From Oceanobacillus alkalisoli (GTDB taxonomy: Bacteria > Bacillota > Bacilli > Bacillales > Amphibacillaceae): a stretch of 64,000 bases of DNA. The notes under the pieces were generated by a model. The model was not told the origin of the DNA, did not search any database, and saw only the letters and a list, made by a program, of their open reading frames with translations. Location: positions 1 to 64,000 of the forward strand of contig NZ_JAKGBW010000002.1 in the NCBI RefSeq assembly GCF_021556485.1, read 5' to 3'. The translations under genes were made by a program, and so were the position numbers. This document shows positions 33,768 to 42,710 of this stretch, piece after piece. How positions within the stretch are numbered: the first letter of the stretch is position 1; the number at the start of each line of letters is the position of its first letter.

Positions 33768-34879
33768 GGGGGATTCTCCTAGCAAAATTTACTACGTTTA
33801 TTCGTAATCCATGGGTTTTCCTATTATTTACCGTCATGTCGATTGGTTTTACATTAATTATTGGATATACAGGCGGAAATGGAGAGAAAATTACAGTCCC
33901 TGTCGCTGGTGCAGAAGAAGTGCGGACGGGCAGCATTGGCAAGGCACTTGAGGGAAATGAAGTTTACCATTTCAAATGGCAGGAAGAAGCGGATATGAAA
34001 GAAATTGTCCGTCTCGGTGAAGCTGAAGCAGGAATTATCATGGAGGAAGCCGGTTATGAAATGTTCATCCGAGTGGAAACACCGAATGTCCAGTTGATAG
34101 AACAGACGATTGCTGATATCTATACGGAAAAAATTCGGGAAAGTCAAGTTCTGGAATTATTCCAAGGTGAGACAGCGGCTGAAGAGAAAGCATTTTTAAC
34201 TGCTTATCATGAAGCGATGGATCAACCTTTATTCGAGATTACGAATGATAATTTCCGAAATGCAGACTCCTATCAATTTGACCAGGGACTGCATGCGATA
34301 TTTGGTTTTACTTTATTTTTTGTCATTTATACGATTGGCTATAATGTGCTGCCGATTCTTACTGAGAAAAAAGAAGGTATTTGGGATCGGATGATTTTGT
34401 CCCCATTGAAAAAGTGGGAAATCTATCTCGCCAATTTAGTGTACAGCTTCTTTGAGGGATATCTGCAAATTATCATTATTTTTTCCGTGTTTCATTATTT
34501 TGTTGGGGTTGATTTTTACGGGGAGCTCGCAGGAATCTTGCTCATCATGCTCGCTTACACATTTACAATCGTCTCGCTTGGTATATTCGTCACAGCACTT
34601 GTGAAAAACATTCAGCAGTTCAATGCAGTTTTGCCAATTATATCCGTTAGTATGGCAATGATTGGCGGCGCATTCTGGCCACTTGAAGTTGTTCAATCAG
34701 ACATATTACTTGCTCTGTCAAAAATTAATCCACTCACATATGGGATGGAAGCACTAAACAATCTTGTGTTATATAATCTTCCATTTGAAGAGATTCTTAT
34801 GCCGGTCAGCATACTCATTTTAATGGGAGTTATATTCATGGGAGTTGGCATTCATTTAATGGAAAAAAGACATATTTAG
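33764..34879 (+). CDS. ABC-2 type permease, LnrN-like
   Basis: This 371-residue protein has the same layout as the preceding permease: N-terminal helix (NPWVFLLFTVMSIGFTLIIG), a large external loop to about residue 190, and a C-terminal block of six helices with a PLEVVQSDILLALSKINPLTYGMEAL type end. The ATG at 33764 has AAGGGGGG upstream and overlaps the previous stop; an earlier in-frame ATG at 33701 lies deep in that gene and is rejected. Confidence 0.9.
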   Translation: MRGILLAKFTTFIRNPWVFLLFTVMSIGFTLIIGYTGGNGEKITVPVAGAEEVRTGSIGKALEGNEVYHFKWQEEADMKEIVRLGEAEAGIIMEEAGYEMFIRVETPNVQLIEQTIADIYTEKIRESQVLELFQGETAAEEKAFLTAYHEAMDQPLFEITNDNFRNADSYQFDQGLHAIFGFTLFFVIYTIGYNVLPILTEKKEGIWDRMILSPLKKWEIYLANLVYSFFEGYLQIIIIFSVFHYFVGVDFYGELAGILLIMLAYTFTIVSLGIFVTALVKNIQQFNAVLPIISVSMAMIGGAFWPLEVVQSDILLALSKINPLTYGMEALNNLVLYNLPFEEILMPVSILILMGVIFMGVGIHLMEKRHI

Positions 34880-35000
34880 ATATGTTTTTGAACACTTTCA
34901 AAACAATCAACGATAAATGGAAGGTTTTTGCCATGGAGGTGTGGCGGATACCTTCTTTTTCTTATATAATAGACTAATAGAAAGTGAGAGGAGCAAGAGT

Positions 35001-35960
35001 TTGAAGAGAAAGAAGCGTTGGTTGAAAATTGTCGGAATTTTACTTGTCATTCTAGTGATATTGGATGTTGGAGCTGGGGTGTTCTTTTATAAATTGGCGA
35101 TTGAACGGGGAACAAAGGAATTCTTGAGTGGAAACGCAGATCTGGAAGTTTCAGCTGAGGCGATGGATGTATTTACGAAAGGGGATTGGCGCTCTTGGGC
35201 CGATACCCAGGATTTTGAATATTGGCAAATGGAATCCTTTGATAATCTTACACTTCAAGGTTATTTTTTAGAAGCGGAAGAACCGACTAATAAGACGGTT
35301 GTCTTCGCTCATGGTTATCTTGGGCGTGCTCGGGACATGGCTTTGTTTGGTCAATATTATTATGAAGAACTTGGGTTTAATATGTTTACCGCAGACAGCC
35401 GAGGGCATGGCTTAAGTGAAGGGGATTATTATGGTTTCGGTTGGCATGACAGGCTTGATTATGTCGCTTGGGTTGACCGAATCATTGCTGAGCTCGGTGA
35501 AGATACTGAAATTATACTTCACGGTGTATCAATGGGGGCGGCAACGGTTTTAATGACGCTTGGAGAAGATCTGCCAGATAATGTGAAGCTTGCCGTAGCG
35601 GACAGTCCGTATTCAAGTGTCTACGATTTATTTGATTATCAGCTGGATCGTATGTTTAATCTACCGAGCTTCCCGATCCTTCCGACAATGGGGATGGTAA
35701 CGGATTTACAAGCAGGTTATTCATTGAAAGAAGCATCTGCTCTAGAGCAGGTTGAAAAGGCGCAAGTGCCAATACTTTACATTCACGGTGGAAGCGACAC
35801 CTTCGTTCCAACCGAAATGACAAAAGCACTTGCTGAACATACAAAAACAGATACGGAGATGCTGATCGTACCCGGAGCGAACCACGGCGAATCCATCGTC
35901 CTCGATCGCGAGGGATACCTGGGCGCCATGAACGGCTTTTTTGATAAACATCTTTATTAA
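35001..35960 (+). CDS. Alpha/beta hydrolase, membrane-anchored (YqkD-like)
   Basis: This 319-residue protein has an N-terminal signal-anchor helix (LKIVGILLVILVILDVGAGVFF) that probably places the catalytic domain outside. The serine hydrolase elements are the oxyanion region FAHGYLGRARD, nucleophile elbow HGVSMGA, Asp in GGSDTFVP and His in GANHGES. The TTG start at 35001 has GAGAGGAG upstream. Substrate unknown; relatives are annotated as esterases or peptidases. A long hairpin terminator follows. Confidence 0.9.
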   Translation: MKRKKRWLKIVGILLVILVILDVGAGVFFYKLAIERGTKEFLSGNADLEVSAEAMDVFTKGDWRSWADTQDFEYWQMESFDNLTLQGYFLEAEEPTNKTVVFAHGYLGRARDMALFGQYYYEELGFNMFTADSRGHGLSEGDYYGFGWHDRLDYVAWVDRIIAELGEDTEIILHGVSMGAATVLMTLGEDLPDNVKLAVADSPYSSVYDLFDYQLDRMFNLPSFPILPTMGMVTDLQAGYSLKEASALEQVEKAQVPILYIHGGSDTFVPTEMTKALAEHTKTDTEMLIVPGANHGESIVLDREGYLGAMNGFFDKHLY

Positions 35961-35979
35961 TAGATAAGTTTACCTATAA

Positions 35980-36032
35980 GACTGGAATATAACTATTCTA
36001 TCCTAATTAGAATAGCTATGTTCCAGTTTTTT
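35980..36032 (+). terminator. Terminator of the hydrolase gene
   Basis: ACTGGAATATA with TATTCTA pairs with TAGAATA and TGTTCCAGT, followed by TTTTT. Confidence 0.88.
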
Positions 36033-36044
36033 ATAGTGCTGATT

Positions 36045-36505
36045 ACTACCTTCATACAGCGTAAGTGTTTTGCACGTTCTCATGGTTTGCTCTCTAATCG
36101 CCGTTCAGTTGCCCGGTGGACGGATGCGCATCCTTAGGCACTGCTAGAGCTCCTCGGGCTGAGCACTAAGGGGTCTCCAGGCTCGTGCTGTTCCCGCAGG
36201 AGTTACCTTCCACCGGGCAACTGAACTGGTAGGTATAATTATTATTAATATCATTTATTCTAGTGCCATGTGACGATAAAATTATATCTTTGGAATAATA
36301 AATAGCGTTCCAAATTAGGTTTTTCCTAGGAGCAGGCCAGACACCTCGAGACTCCTGCGGGAGGATAGGCTTGGTGAGACCCCTTAATGCTCAACCTGAG
36401 GAGGCTCACCAGCCGCCCAGCAGGTGCGAGAGGTGTCTGGACTGCGGACCTCCAGTAGAAAGTTTCCGCGAGTTTGGCACACTTACGCTTTATGAAATCG
36501 GTAGT
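36045..36505 (+). repeat. Composite inverted-repeat element, copy E (family 1)
   Basis: ACTACC (36045-36050) and GGTAGT (36500-36505) bracket TTCATACAGCG and CGCTTTATGAA. Both internal inverted repeats are present, the right one shortened and with the variant GCAGGCCAGACACCTC. The middle of copy E resembles copies B and D, while its ends resemble A, C and F. Confidence 0.9.
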
Positions 36506-36512
36506 CCTATTC

Positions 36513-36626
36513 ATGAATTTCATAATACGTATTTAATGCTTTCCCATCACCATATGTAGTTGAGTTGGTTCGTTCCCAACTACATATGGTGATGGAAAAG
36601 CCGACTTTGGTAATTATGAAATTCAT
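36513..36626. repeat. Two-tier perfect inverted repeat upstream of argC
   Basis: Outer arms of 14 bp (ATGAATTTCATAAT at 36513-36526 and its complement at 36613-36626) enclose inner arms of 19 bp (36544-36562 and 36577-36595, sequence around CATCACCATATGTAGTTG) with a 14-base loop. Both tiers are perfect. It begins eight bases after repeat copy E and ends 39 bases before the argC -35 box. It lacks a T-tract, so it is not a normal terminator. Confidence 0.8.
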
Positions 36627-36664
36627 TCCTATTATAAAATATTTATTTATTTTTATAATTACCG

Positions 36665-36701
36665 TTGCATATTTATACACAACTATGTATAATAATGAAT
36701 A
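36665..36701 (+). promoter_or_regulatory. argC promoter with overlapping ARG box
   Basis: TTGCAT (36665-36670) and TATAAT (36688-36693) are spaced by 17 bases. TATGTATAATAATGAATA (36684-36701) matches the 18-base ARG box consensus TNTGNATWWWWATNCANA at every fixed position but one, and it covers the -10 box. Arginine-bound AhrC/ArgR should therefore block this promoter. Confidence 0.75.
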
Positions 36702-36730
36702 ATTAATTTTTAGAAAGCGAGTTGTTCAAA

Positions 36731-37771
36731 TTGAAGAAAGCGGCAATCATAGGTGGAACGGGATACGGGGCGATTGAATTAATCAGGTTACTGCATAACC
36801 ACCCCAAACTAGAAGTGACAAAGGTAATTAGCCATTCCCAAAGTGGTGAAGTCCTTTCATCAATTTACCCGCATTTGAAAAATCTTCCCGAGATTAAAAT
36901 GGTAGATTTGGATACTACGAGTTTAGAAGCTGAAGTAGATGTTGTCTTTATCGCGACCCCAGCGGGCGTGGCGAAAACAATCGTACCGGAATTACAAGAG
37001 CTCGATGTGCAAATTGTCGATTTATCCGGAGATTTGCGATTAGACTCCCGTGATGCTTACGAGGAATGGTACGGGAAGGAAGCAGCACCCCAGGATACAA
37101 TCGAGCAAGCTGTTTACGGCTTAACAGAAATTTATAAAGAAGAAGTTCAATCAGCGAAAATCATTTCGAATCCGGGCTGTTTTCCGACATCTGCATTACT
37201 CGGAACAATTCCAGCACTTGAAAAAGGGATCATTAGCCCAAAAGGAATTGTAATTGATGGGAAAACGGGTGTATCCGGAGCAGGACGGACACCAACCGGT
37301 ACGACGCACTTTCCAGAAACGAATGATAATGTATTACCATATAAAATTGGCAGACATCAGCATATACCTGAAGTCGAACAATATTTGTCCAAAACAATCG
37401 ATGAGCAGGTAACAACGATTCTTACAACCCATCTCATCCCAATGACACGGGGATTGATTTGTACGATCTATGCAAATCTAAATCAAGATATAACGACGCA
37501 AGAAGTAATCGAACTCTATGAAAACTATTATAAAGAAGCTAAATTCATCCGTATCTTAGAAGAGGGACAGTTCCCGGCAACAAAAGCGGTGCAGGGAAGT
37601 AACTTCTGTGATATCGGAATATGGGTGGACAAAAGAAGTAATCAATTAATCATTGCTGCGGCGATTGATAATCTTGTGAAAGGTGCAGCCGGCCAGGCGA
37701 TTCAAAATACGAATCTCATGAATGGTTGGGAAGAAGACCTTGGACTCGCAGCCGTTCCAATGTATCCATAG
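36731..37771 (+). CDS. argC: N-acetyl-gamma-glutamyl-phosphate reductase
   Basis: This 346-residue cytosolic NADPH enzyme catalyses the third step of arginine synthesis. The dinucleotide motif GGTGYGAIELIRLL is at the N-terminus, and the catalytic Cys is in ISNPGCFPTSALLG (about 147). The TTG at 36731 gives MKKAAIIGGTGYG and has GCGAG nine bases upstream. The TTG at 36722 sits directly on that site and is unlikely. First gene of argCJBD, 11 bases before argJ. Confidence 0.96.
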   Translation: MKKAAIIGGTGYGAIELIRLLHNHPKLEVTKVISHSQSGEVLSSIYPHLKNLPEIKMVDLDTTSLEAEVDVVFIATPAGVAKTIVPELQELDVQIVDLSGDLRLDSRDAYEEWYGKEAAPQDTIEQAVYGLTEIYKEEVQSAKIISNPGCFPTSALLGTIPALEKGIISPKGIVIDGKTGVSGAGRTPTGTTHFPETNDNVLPYKIGRHQHIPEVEQYLSKTIDEQVTTILTTHLIPMTRGLICTIYANLNQDITTQEVIELYENYYKEAKFIRILEEGQFPATKAVQGSNFCDIGIWVDKRSNQLIIAAAIDNLVKGAAGQAIQNTNLMNGWEEDLGLAAVPMYP

Positions 37772-37782
37772 GAGGGTTATAA

Positions 37783-39009
37783 ATGACATTAGTAAAGGAA
37801 AAACAACTAAAAATATTGGAAAAAGGCAAGGTAACTACACCTAAAGGTTTTCAGGCAGGAGGCGTCCATACTGGCCTCCGTAAGACAAAGCTTGATTTCG
37901 GCTGGATTCATTCCGAAGTACCGGCAACCGCTGCGGGCGTTTACACATTAAATGCCTTCAAGGCTGCACCGCTGCAAGTGACGAAGAACAGCTTGGATAA
38001 AACAGGGAAAATCCAGACCCTTGTTGTAAACTCAGCGAATGCGAATGCGGTCACAGGACCACAAGGAGAGAAGAACGCATTAGAAACTCAAAAGTTAGTT
38101 GCCGAGAAAAAAGGAGTCGAGGTAGATCATGTCGCTGTTGCTTCGACAGGAATAATCGGTGTACAACTTCCTATGGAAAAGCTATACAAAGGGATCCATT
38201 GGATGGAGGAAGCGGAGAACCAAGGAGCGGAACGATTTGAGTCCGCAATTTTAACGACAGATACGGTAACGAAATATGCAGCAGTCGAAGTTGAAATTGA
38301 CGGGAAGCCGGTCACAATTTCAGGTGCGGCAAAAGGCTCTGGAATGATTGCCCCAAATATGGCAACGATGCTTTCCTTTATTACGACAGATGCTGCCGTA
38401 GAGCAGTCAAGTCTTGAGGCAGGTTTACGCCAGGTGACAGATAAATCCTTTAATATGATTACCGTTGACGGGGACTGCAGTACGAATGATATGGTCCTTG
38501 TCCTCGCAAATGGATTACAGGAAAATCAGACATTACATGAATCCCACCCGGACTGGGATGTGTTTCTTAACGGATTGCAGTATGTGAGTCAAGATCTGGC
38601 GAAGCAAATAGCAAAAGACGGGGAAGGAGCAACGAAGCTGATCGAGGTGCAAGTCAAAGGTGCCGGAACAGACAAAGCGGCAGGAGAAGTTGCTAAAGCA
38701 ATTATTTCTTCCAATTTAGTAAAAGCTGCTGTTTACGGTTCAGATCCGAACTGGGGCCGGATTGTTTGTGCGGTAGGTTATAGTGAACAGCCGATTGCAG
38801 TCGATAAGGTTTCCATTGCACTTGGCGATTTACAAGTCGTAGATAATGGTTTACCAATTGACTTTGATGAAGAAGCGGGCACCGAATATTTGCAGCAAGA
38901 AACGGTAACCATTCATGTGGATTTACAAAATGGAACGGGAGAAGCAACTGCATGGGGTTGTGACTTGACCTATGATTATGTGAAAATCAATGCATCCTAT
39001 CGTACGTGA
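37783..39009 (+). CDS. argJ: Bifunctional glutamate N-acetyltransferase / ornithine acetyltransferase
   Basis: This 408-residue Ntn-type enzyme recycles the acetyl group between acetylornithine and glutamate. Self-cleavage occurs before the Thr in KGSGMIAPNMATML (about 187-200), giving two chains. The ending CDLTYDYVKINASYRT is the conserved ArgJ C-terminus. AGGAGGG precedes the ATG. argB follows after nine bases. Confidence 0.97.
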   Translation: MTLVKEKQLKILEKGKVTTPKGFQAGGVHTGLRKTKLDFGWIHSEVPATAAGVYTLNAFKAAPLQVTKNSLDKTGKIQTLVVNSANANAVTGPQGEKNALETQKLVAEKKGVEVDHVAVASTGIIGVQLPMEKLYKGIHWMEEAENQGAERFESAILTTDTVTKYAAVEVEIDGKPVTISGAAKGSGMIAPNMATMLSFITTDAAVEQSSLEAGLRQVTDKSFNMITVDGDCSTNDMVLVLANGLQENQTLHESHPDWDVFLNGLQYVSQDLAKQIAKDGEGATKLIEVQVKGAGTDKAAGEVAKAIISSNLVKAAVYGSDPNWGRIVCAVGYSEQPIAVDKVSIALGDLQVVDNGLPIDFDEEAGTEYLQQETVTIHVDLQNGTGEATAWGCDLTYDYVKINASYRT

Positions 39010-39018
39010 GGTGAGAAA

Positions 39019-39819
39019 GTGGAGATTATTGTTTTAAAAGTTGGCGGCAGTATTTTGGAAAAACTCCCAACCGCTTTTTTTGATACAGTTATTCAATTAA
39101 AGAAAAGCGGGAAAATCCATCCGGTTATCGTGCATGGCGGGGGACCGGAAATTAATCAGGCACTGACAAAAATGAATGTGAAAAGTGAATTCGTCAATGG
39201 CTTACGGGTGACGACGAAAGAAGTGCTCGAAGTGGTAGAAAATATTTTAAATGGCAGTGTGAATAAACAAATCGTCACAAAACTCCAACAAAGCGGTGGC
39301 ACGGGCATTGGGCTAAGTGGAGTGGACGCTGCACTATTAAAAGTGACACCACAGGATTCTTCAGGAAAACTCGGCTATGTCGGGGAAGTGAAAGAAGTAA
39401 ATGCCGATTGGCTCAAACTTATTATTGAAAATGGTGGAATCCCTGTTGTTTCTCCAATCGGCATCCATGAATCGGGGCAACATTATAATATTAATGGGGA
39501 TACGGCAGCAGCGGCAGTAGCAGAAAGTTTACGGGCAAAGCTCGCCCTAATCAGTGATATCCCAGGTGTATTAGAAGAAATCGAAGGAGAAAAAGTACTC
39601 TTGCCAAAATTGACGAAAAAGGAAATTGAAGCAAAAATTTCATCAGGAATTATATATGGCGGCATGATTCCGAAAGTATATTCCGCTTTAAAGGCACTTA
39701 GCGGCGGTGTGAAAGAATCGGTTATTTTAAACGGACTCACACCTGAAGATTTACAGTCCTATATAGCCGGGAAGCGTGTCGGAACGAAAATTGTCATCGG
39801 GGAGGTCCAGCATGTCTAA
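39019..39819 (+). CDS. argB: Acetylglutamate kinase
   Basis: This 266-residue amino-acid kinase phosphorylates N-acetylglutamate. It shows VLKVGGSILEKL at the N-terminus, the substrate loop VHGGGPEINQAL and the nucleotide region ALISDIPGVLEE. The length and lack of an N-terminal extension suggest the arginine-insensitive type. GTG start with AGGTGAG upstream. It overlaps argD by eight bases. Confidence 0.97.
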   Translation: MEIIVLKVGGSILEKLPTAFFDTVIQLKKSGKIHPVIVHGGGPEINQALTKMNVKSEFVNGLRVTTKEVLEVVENILNGSVNKQIVTKLQQSGGTGIGLSGVDAALLKVTPQDSSGKLGYVGEVKEVNADWLKLIIENGGIPVVSPIGIHESGQHYNINGDTAAAAVAESLRAKLALISDIPGVLEEIEGEKVLLPKLTKKEIEAKISSGIIYGGMIPKVYSALKALSGGVKESVILNGLTPEDLQSYIAGKRVGTKIVIGEVQHV

Positions 39820-41011
39820 CACATTAAGTAAAGCGACAAAGTTTGCAGTCATGAATACGTATGGGCGCTTTCCATTAACGGTTGTAAAAGGGAAGGGAAG
39901 TTATGTCTGGAGCGATTTGGGTGAGAAGTATTTGGACTATACTTCCGGTATTGCAACGTGTAACCTCGGTCATGTTCCAGATCAAGTGCAAGCAGCGTTA
40001 CAGGAACAACTGAATACATTATGGCATGTATCGAATCTATACCACATACCGATTCAAGAAAAGCTCGCAACAACCTTAACGGAGAACAGTATTTTTGATG
40101 CCGCATTTTTCTCAAACAGTGGCGCAGAAGCGAATGAAGCGGCGATTAAATTAGCAAAGAAATATGCTAAAGATCAGGGGAAGGAGGAACGGACGGAAAT
40201 CGTAACCTTTAAACAATCCTTCCACGGAAGAACAGGGACGACACTTGCAGCGACCGGTCAGGATAAAATTCATGAGGGCTTCACACCGATTGCACCAGGT
40301 TTCCGATACTTGACCTATAATGATGCGGAAGCACTTGAGAAAATCGATAATGGTAGAACAACTGCCGTTCTCCTTGAACTTGTCCAAGGGGAAGGTGGCG
40401 TGAATCCTGTTGATCAGACTTGGGTGAGCGAACTTGCTCAGATCTGTAAAGAAAACGGTATTCTTCTCATGCTGGATGAAATTCAGACGGGAATGGGAAG
40501 AACGGGCACACTCTTCGCTTATGAGCAATTTGGAATTGAACCGGATGTCATGACGCTTGCGAAAGGGCTTGGTTCCGGTTTTCCAATCGGAGCAGTGCTT
40601 GCAAAGGATAAAGTTGCTGCGTCGTTTACACCAGGAACCCATGGCAGTACCTTTGGTGGAAATCCACTTGCAGCAACGGCAGGTTATGCGACGGTTAAGA
40701 CGATGCTTGCTGAGAACATACCGGAGCATGTGCAGGAAGTAAGTGCGTATTTCTTCAGTAAGTTAAATGAATTGAAAGAAATATATCCGGAAATTAAAGT
40801 CGTTAAAGGAAAAGGGTTACTTATTGGCTTGGAAATGGAAAAAGCAGCGGGAACATACATTAATGCGCTTAGAGAGAAAAACGTACTCGCATTGTCCGCA
40901 GGTGAGTATGTTTTACGGATATTACCGCCGCTTACAACAACGACAGAAGAGATTGATGAATTTCTCAAGCAATTTGCAGAAGTTATGATGGAAAGTGAAC
41001 ATAGTAATTAA
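39812..41011 (+). CDS. argD: Acetylornithine aminotransferase
   Basis: This 399-residue PLP enzyme uses glutamate to form N-acetylornithine. PLP binding is seen in LMLDEIQTGMGRTG and the Schiff-base Lys in LAKGLGSGFPIGA (about 247); the YLDYTSGIATCNLGH N-terminal block is typical. The ATG at 39812 has GGGGAGG upstream. Last gene of the arg cluster: the carAB-argF genes that follow in B. subtilis are not here; a terminator is. Confidence 0.96.
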   Translation: MSNTLSKATKFAVMNTYGRFPLTVVKGKGSYVWSDLGEKYLDYTSGIATCNLGHVPDQVQAALQEQLNTLWHVSNLYHIPIQEKLATTLTENSIFDAAFFSNSGAEANEAAIKLAKKYAKDQGKEERTEIVTFKQSFHGRTGTTLAATGQDKIHEGFTPIAPGFRYLTYNDAEALEKIDNGRTTAVLLELVQGEGGVNPVDQTWVSELAQICKENGILLMLDEIQTGMGRTGTLFAYEQFGIEPDVMTLAKGLGSGFPIGAVLAKDKVAASFTPGTHGSTFGGNPLAATAGYATVKTMLAENIPEHVQEVSAYFFSKLNELKEIYPEIKVVKGKGLLIGLEMEKAAGTYINALREKNVLALSAGEYVLRILPPLTTTTEEIDEFLKQFAEVMMESEHSN

Positions 41012-41022
41012 AAAACACGACG

Positions 41023-41060
41023 AAAAGAGGATAGGATGCAAAGGCATCTATCCTCTTTTT
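41023..41060 (+). terminator. argCJBD terminator
   Basis: AAAAGAGGATAG pairs with CTATCCTCTTTT, followed by T. Confidence 0.92.
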
Positions 41061-41071
41061 ACATATATTAA

Positions 41072-41195
41072 GCATTAACGTTCTGTAATACCATCATCCT
41101 TAAATATGAAGAAAACCCAACATGTGAGGTGAGGGATAAACAGAACGTAAATCCCTGATTCGTTCAAATGACAAGCAGGAGGGGATGAAGAAAAA
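41072..41195 (-). repeat. Intergenic repeat family 3, copy 2
   Basis: GCATTAACGTTCTGTAATAC matches the 8958 copy in 19 of 20 positions, with weaker similarity beyond (TAAATATGAAGAAAACCCAA against TAAACATGAGGGAAACCTAA). The gene-proximal end shows GATTGAAG. It lies just 3' of the dat stop on the minus strand. Confidence 0.5.
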
Positions 41196-41218
41196 TCCCT
41201 ACTGATTGAAGTTTCATT

Positions 41219-42094
41219 TTATTGCTCCTGCATCGGCCGGTTCACTGGCTCAATATCAGCATCAACGGCATATGCTTGTTGAAGCTGTTTCGTAATTGTT
41301 CCGGGAGAACCATCATGGATTTTGTGACCATCCACTTCTATAATCGGTGTGATTTCATTCGTACTGCTTGATAAGAAAACTTCATCAGCATCTTTAATGT
41401 CTCCAACATGGTAAGCTTCTTCAATAAAAGAAATTCCCAACTCATCAGCGAAGCGCTCTACTGCCAAACGGACGCAGCCATGAAGGATGCCATTCGTTGC
41501 TGGGTGGGTATAAATCTTTCCATTTTTTACAAAATAGACGTTGGAGGCACTGCATTCGGTAACAGTGCCGTCTTTATGAAGAATCGCTTCAAAACAGCCT
41601 TGTTCTTTTGCTTCCTGTTTTGCCATTAAATTTGGCAATAAATTCAAGCTTTTAATATGGCAATAACTCCAGCGGATATCTGGTATTGTAATAACGGGTA
41701 CACCATGCTTCATCAATTCCACATTTCTTCTTGCGGGTTCAAGATAAGCATAGACATTCGGTGTAATATTATCTGGGAAAACATGATCTCTCGGGGCTGA
41801 TCCGCGAGTGACCTGTAAATATACTTTTCCATCTATTTTCATTTCATTTTTTTCCAGCAGTTCTTCAAGTGTTTCCATAAAATCTTTCCTGTCGTAAGGA
41901 AAACTCAATTTTATTTCGGATAGGGAACGGTATAACCGGTCAATATGTTCATCTAGAAGATAATACTTCCCTTGATAAATCCGAATTACTTCATATACTC
42001 CATCTCCAAATTGCAAACCCCTTTCTTCAAAGGGATAATTCAATTTATCTTTATGCATAAAAGACCCTTGTGCAAAAACGATTGGATAGACAGC
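41219..42094 (-). CDS. dat: D-amino-acid (D-alanine) aminotransferase
   Basis: This 291-residue class IV PLP aminotransferase supplies D-glutamate from D-alanine for the cell wall. Markers are FEERGLQFGDGVYEVIRIY, the PLP Lys in HIKSLNLLPNLMAKQEA (about 145) and TECSASNVYFV with FLSSSTNEITPI. The ATG at 42094 gives MAVYPIVFAQG and has GAAGGGTGAG seven bases upstream; a longer frame is not supported. Monocistronic. The close relative branched-chain aminotransferase is excluded by these blocks. Confidence 0.95.
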   Translation of the reverse strand, partial: AVYPIVFAQGSFMHKDKLNYPFEERGLQFGDGVYEVIRIYQGKYYLLDEHIDRLYRSLSEIKLSFPYDRKDFMETLEELLEKNEMKIDGKVYLQVTRGSAPRDHVFPDNITPNVYAYLEPARRNVELMKHGVPVITIPDIRWSYCHIKSLNLLPNLMAKQEAKEQGCFEAILHKDGTVTECSASNVYFVKNGKIYTHPATNGILHGCVRLAVERFADELGISFIEEAYHVGDIKDADEVFLSSSTNEITPIIEVDGHKIHDGSPGTITKQLQQAYAVDADIEPVNRPMQEQ

Positions 42095-42259
42095 CATCAG
42101 AAAACTCACCCTTCTGTGTTACAAATTTAATCCTAGTCTATCGGTTTTACCTTTCAATGTAAATGGTTTCAGCTAAATAAAACGGGATTGTTTGAAACGT
42201 GATTCTATAGTTAATTTATGCAAGTTGAATAAAAAGGTTAACGGAGAATAAAATTTCCC

Positions 42260-42288
42260 TTGATTTATTTTTACATCGTTGCTATAAT
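42260..42288 (+). promoter_or_regulatory. Promoter of tRNA-Gly
   Basis: TTGATT (42260-42265), 17 bases, TATAAT (42283-42288), ending 31 bases before the tRNA. Confidence 0.8.
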
Positions 42289-42319
42289 ATTAATTGTCGT
42301 TAAAAAACGAATCTTGTCT

Positions 42320-42393
42320 GCGGGTGTAGTTTAGTGGTAAAACCTCAGCCTTCCAAGCTGATGTCGAGGGTTCAATTCCCTTCACCCGCTCCA
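42320..42393 (+). tRNA. tRNA-Gly (anticodon UCC)
   Basis: A full 74-nt cloverleaf: acceptor GCGGGTG / CACCCGC, D-arm with AGTGGTAAAA, anticodon arm TCAGC-CTTCCAA-GCTGA giving anticodon TCC, T-arm GGTTCAATTCCC, discriminator T and encoded CCA. It is solitary with its own promoter and terminator. Confidence 0.97.
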
Positions 42394-42407
42394 TACATAA
42401 TGTGATC

Positions 42408-42455
42408 AACGCAGTGTCTCGTAAATTTAATGGTTTCGAGGCGCTGCGTTTTTTT
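42408..42455 (+). terminator. tRNA-Gly terminator
   Basis: AACGCAG..CTCG pairs with CGAG..CTGCGTT, followed by seven Ts. Confidence 0.9.
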
Positions 42456-42566
42456 ATAATGCAATATATCCCAATACACTTTCGCTAAGATATAGTTCAC
42501 TATTTATATAGTTCATTCTTGCTTAACAAAAAAGCAAGACTAGAAATTCTGAATAGAGTATTTCCG

Positions 42567-42617
42567 GGAAGCGGTCCCGATACCTCGCGACTGCGGACTT
42601 CCAGTAGGGCGTTTCTT
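42567..42617 (+). repeat. Relic of family 1 element (right-half fragment)
   Basis: GGTCCCGATACCTCGCGACT then GCGGACTTCCAGTAG and GTTTC correspond to CAGTCCAGACACCTCGAGACT and GCGGACCTCCAGTAG..GTTTC of the full copies, joined with the intervening 130 or so bases missing. No terminal repeats remain. It is otherwise the only recognisable item in 42456-42710. Confidence 0.65.
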
Positions 42618-42710
42618 ATACGATTTGTATTGATTATCCAAGTGTTGAAATGAGCATTATTTCAATGATAAAATGAAGAGAACTATTTTAAGATAAAGGA
42701 GGTGTTCGTG

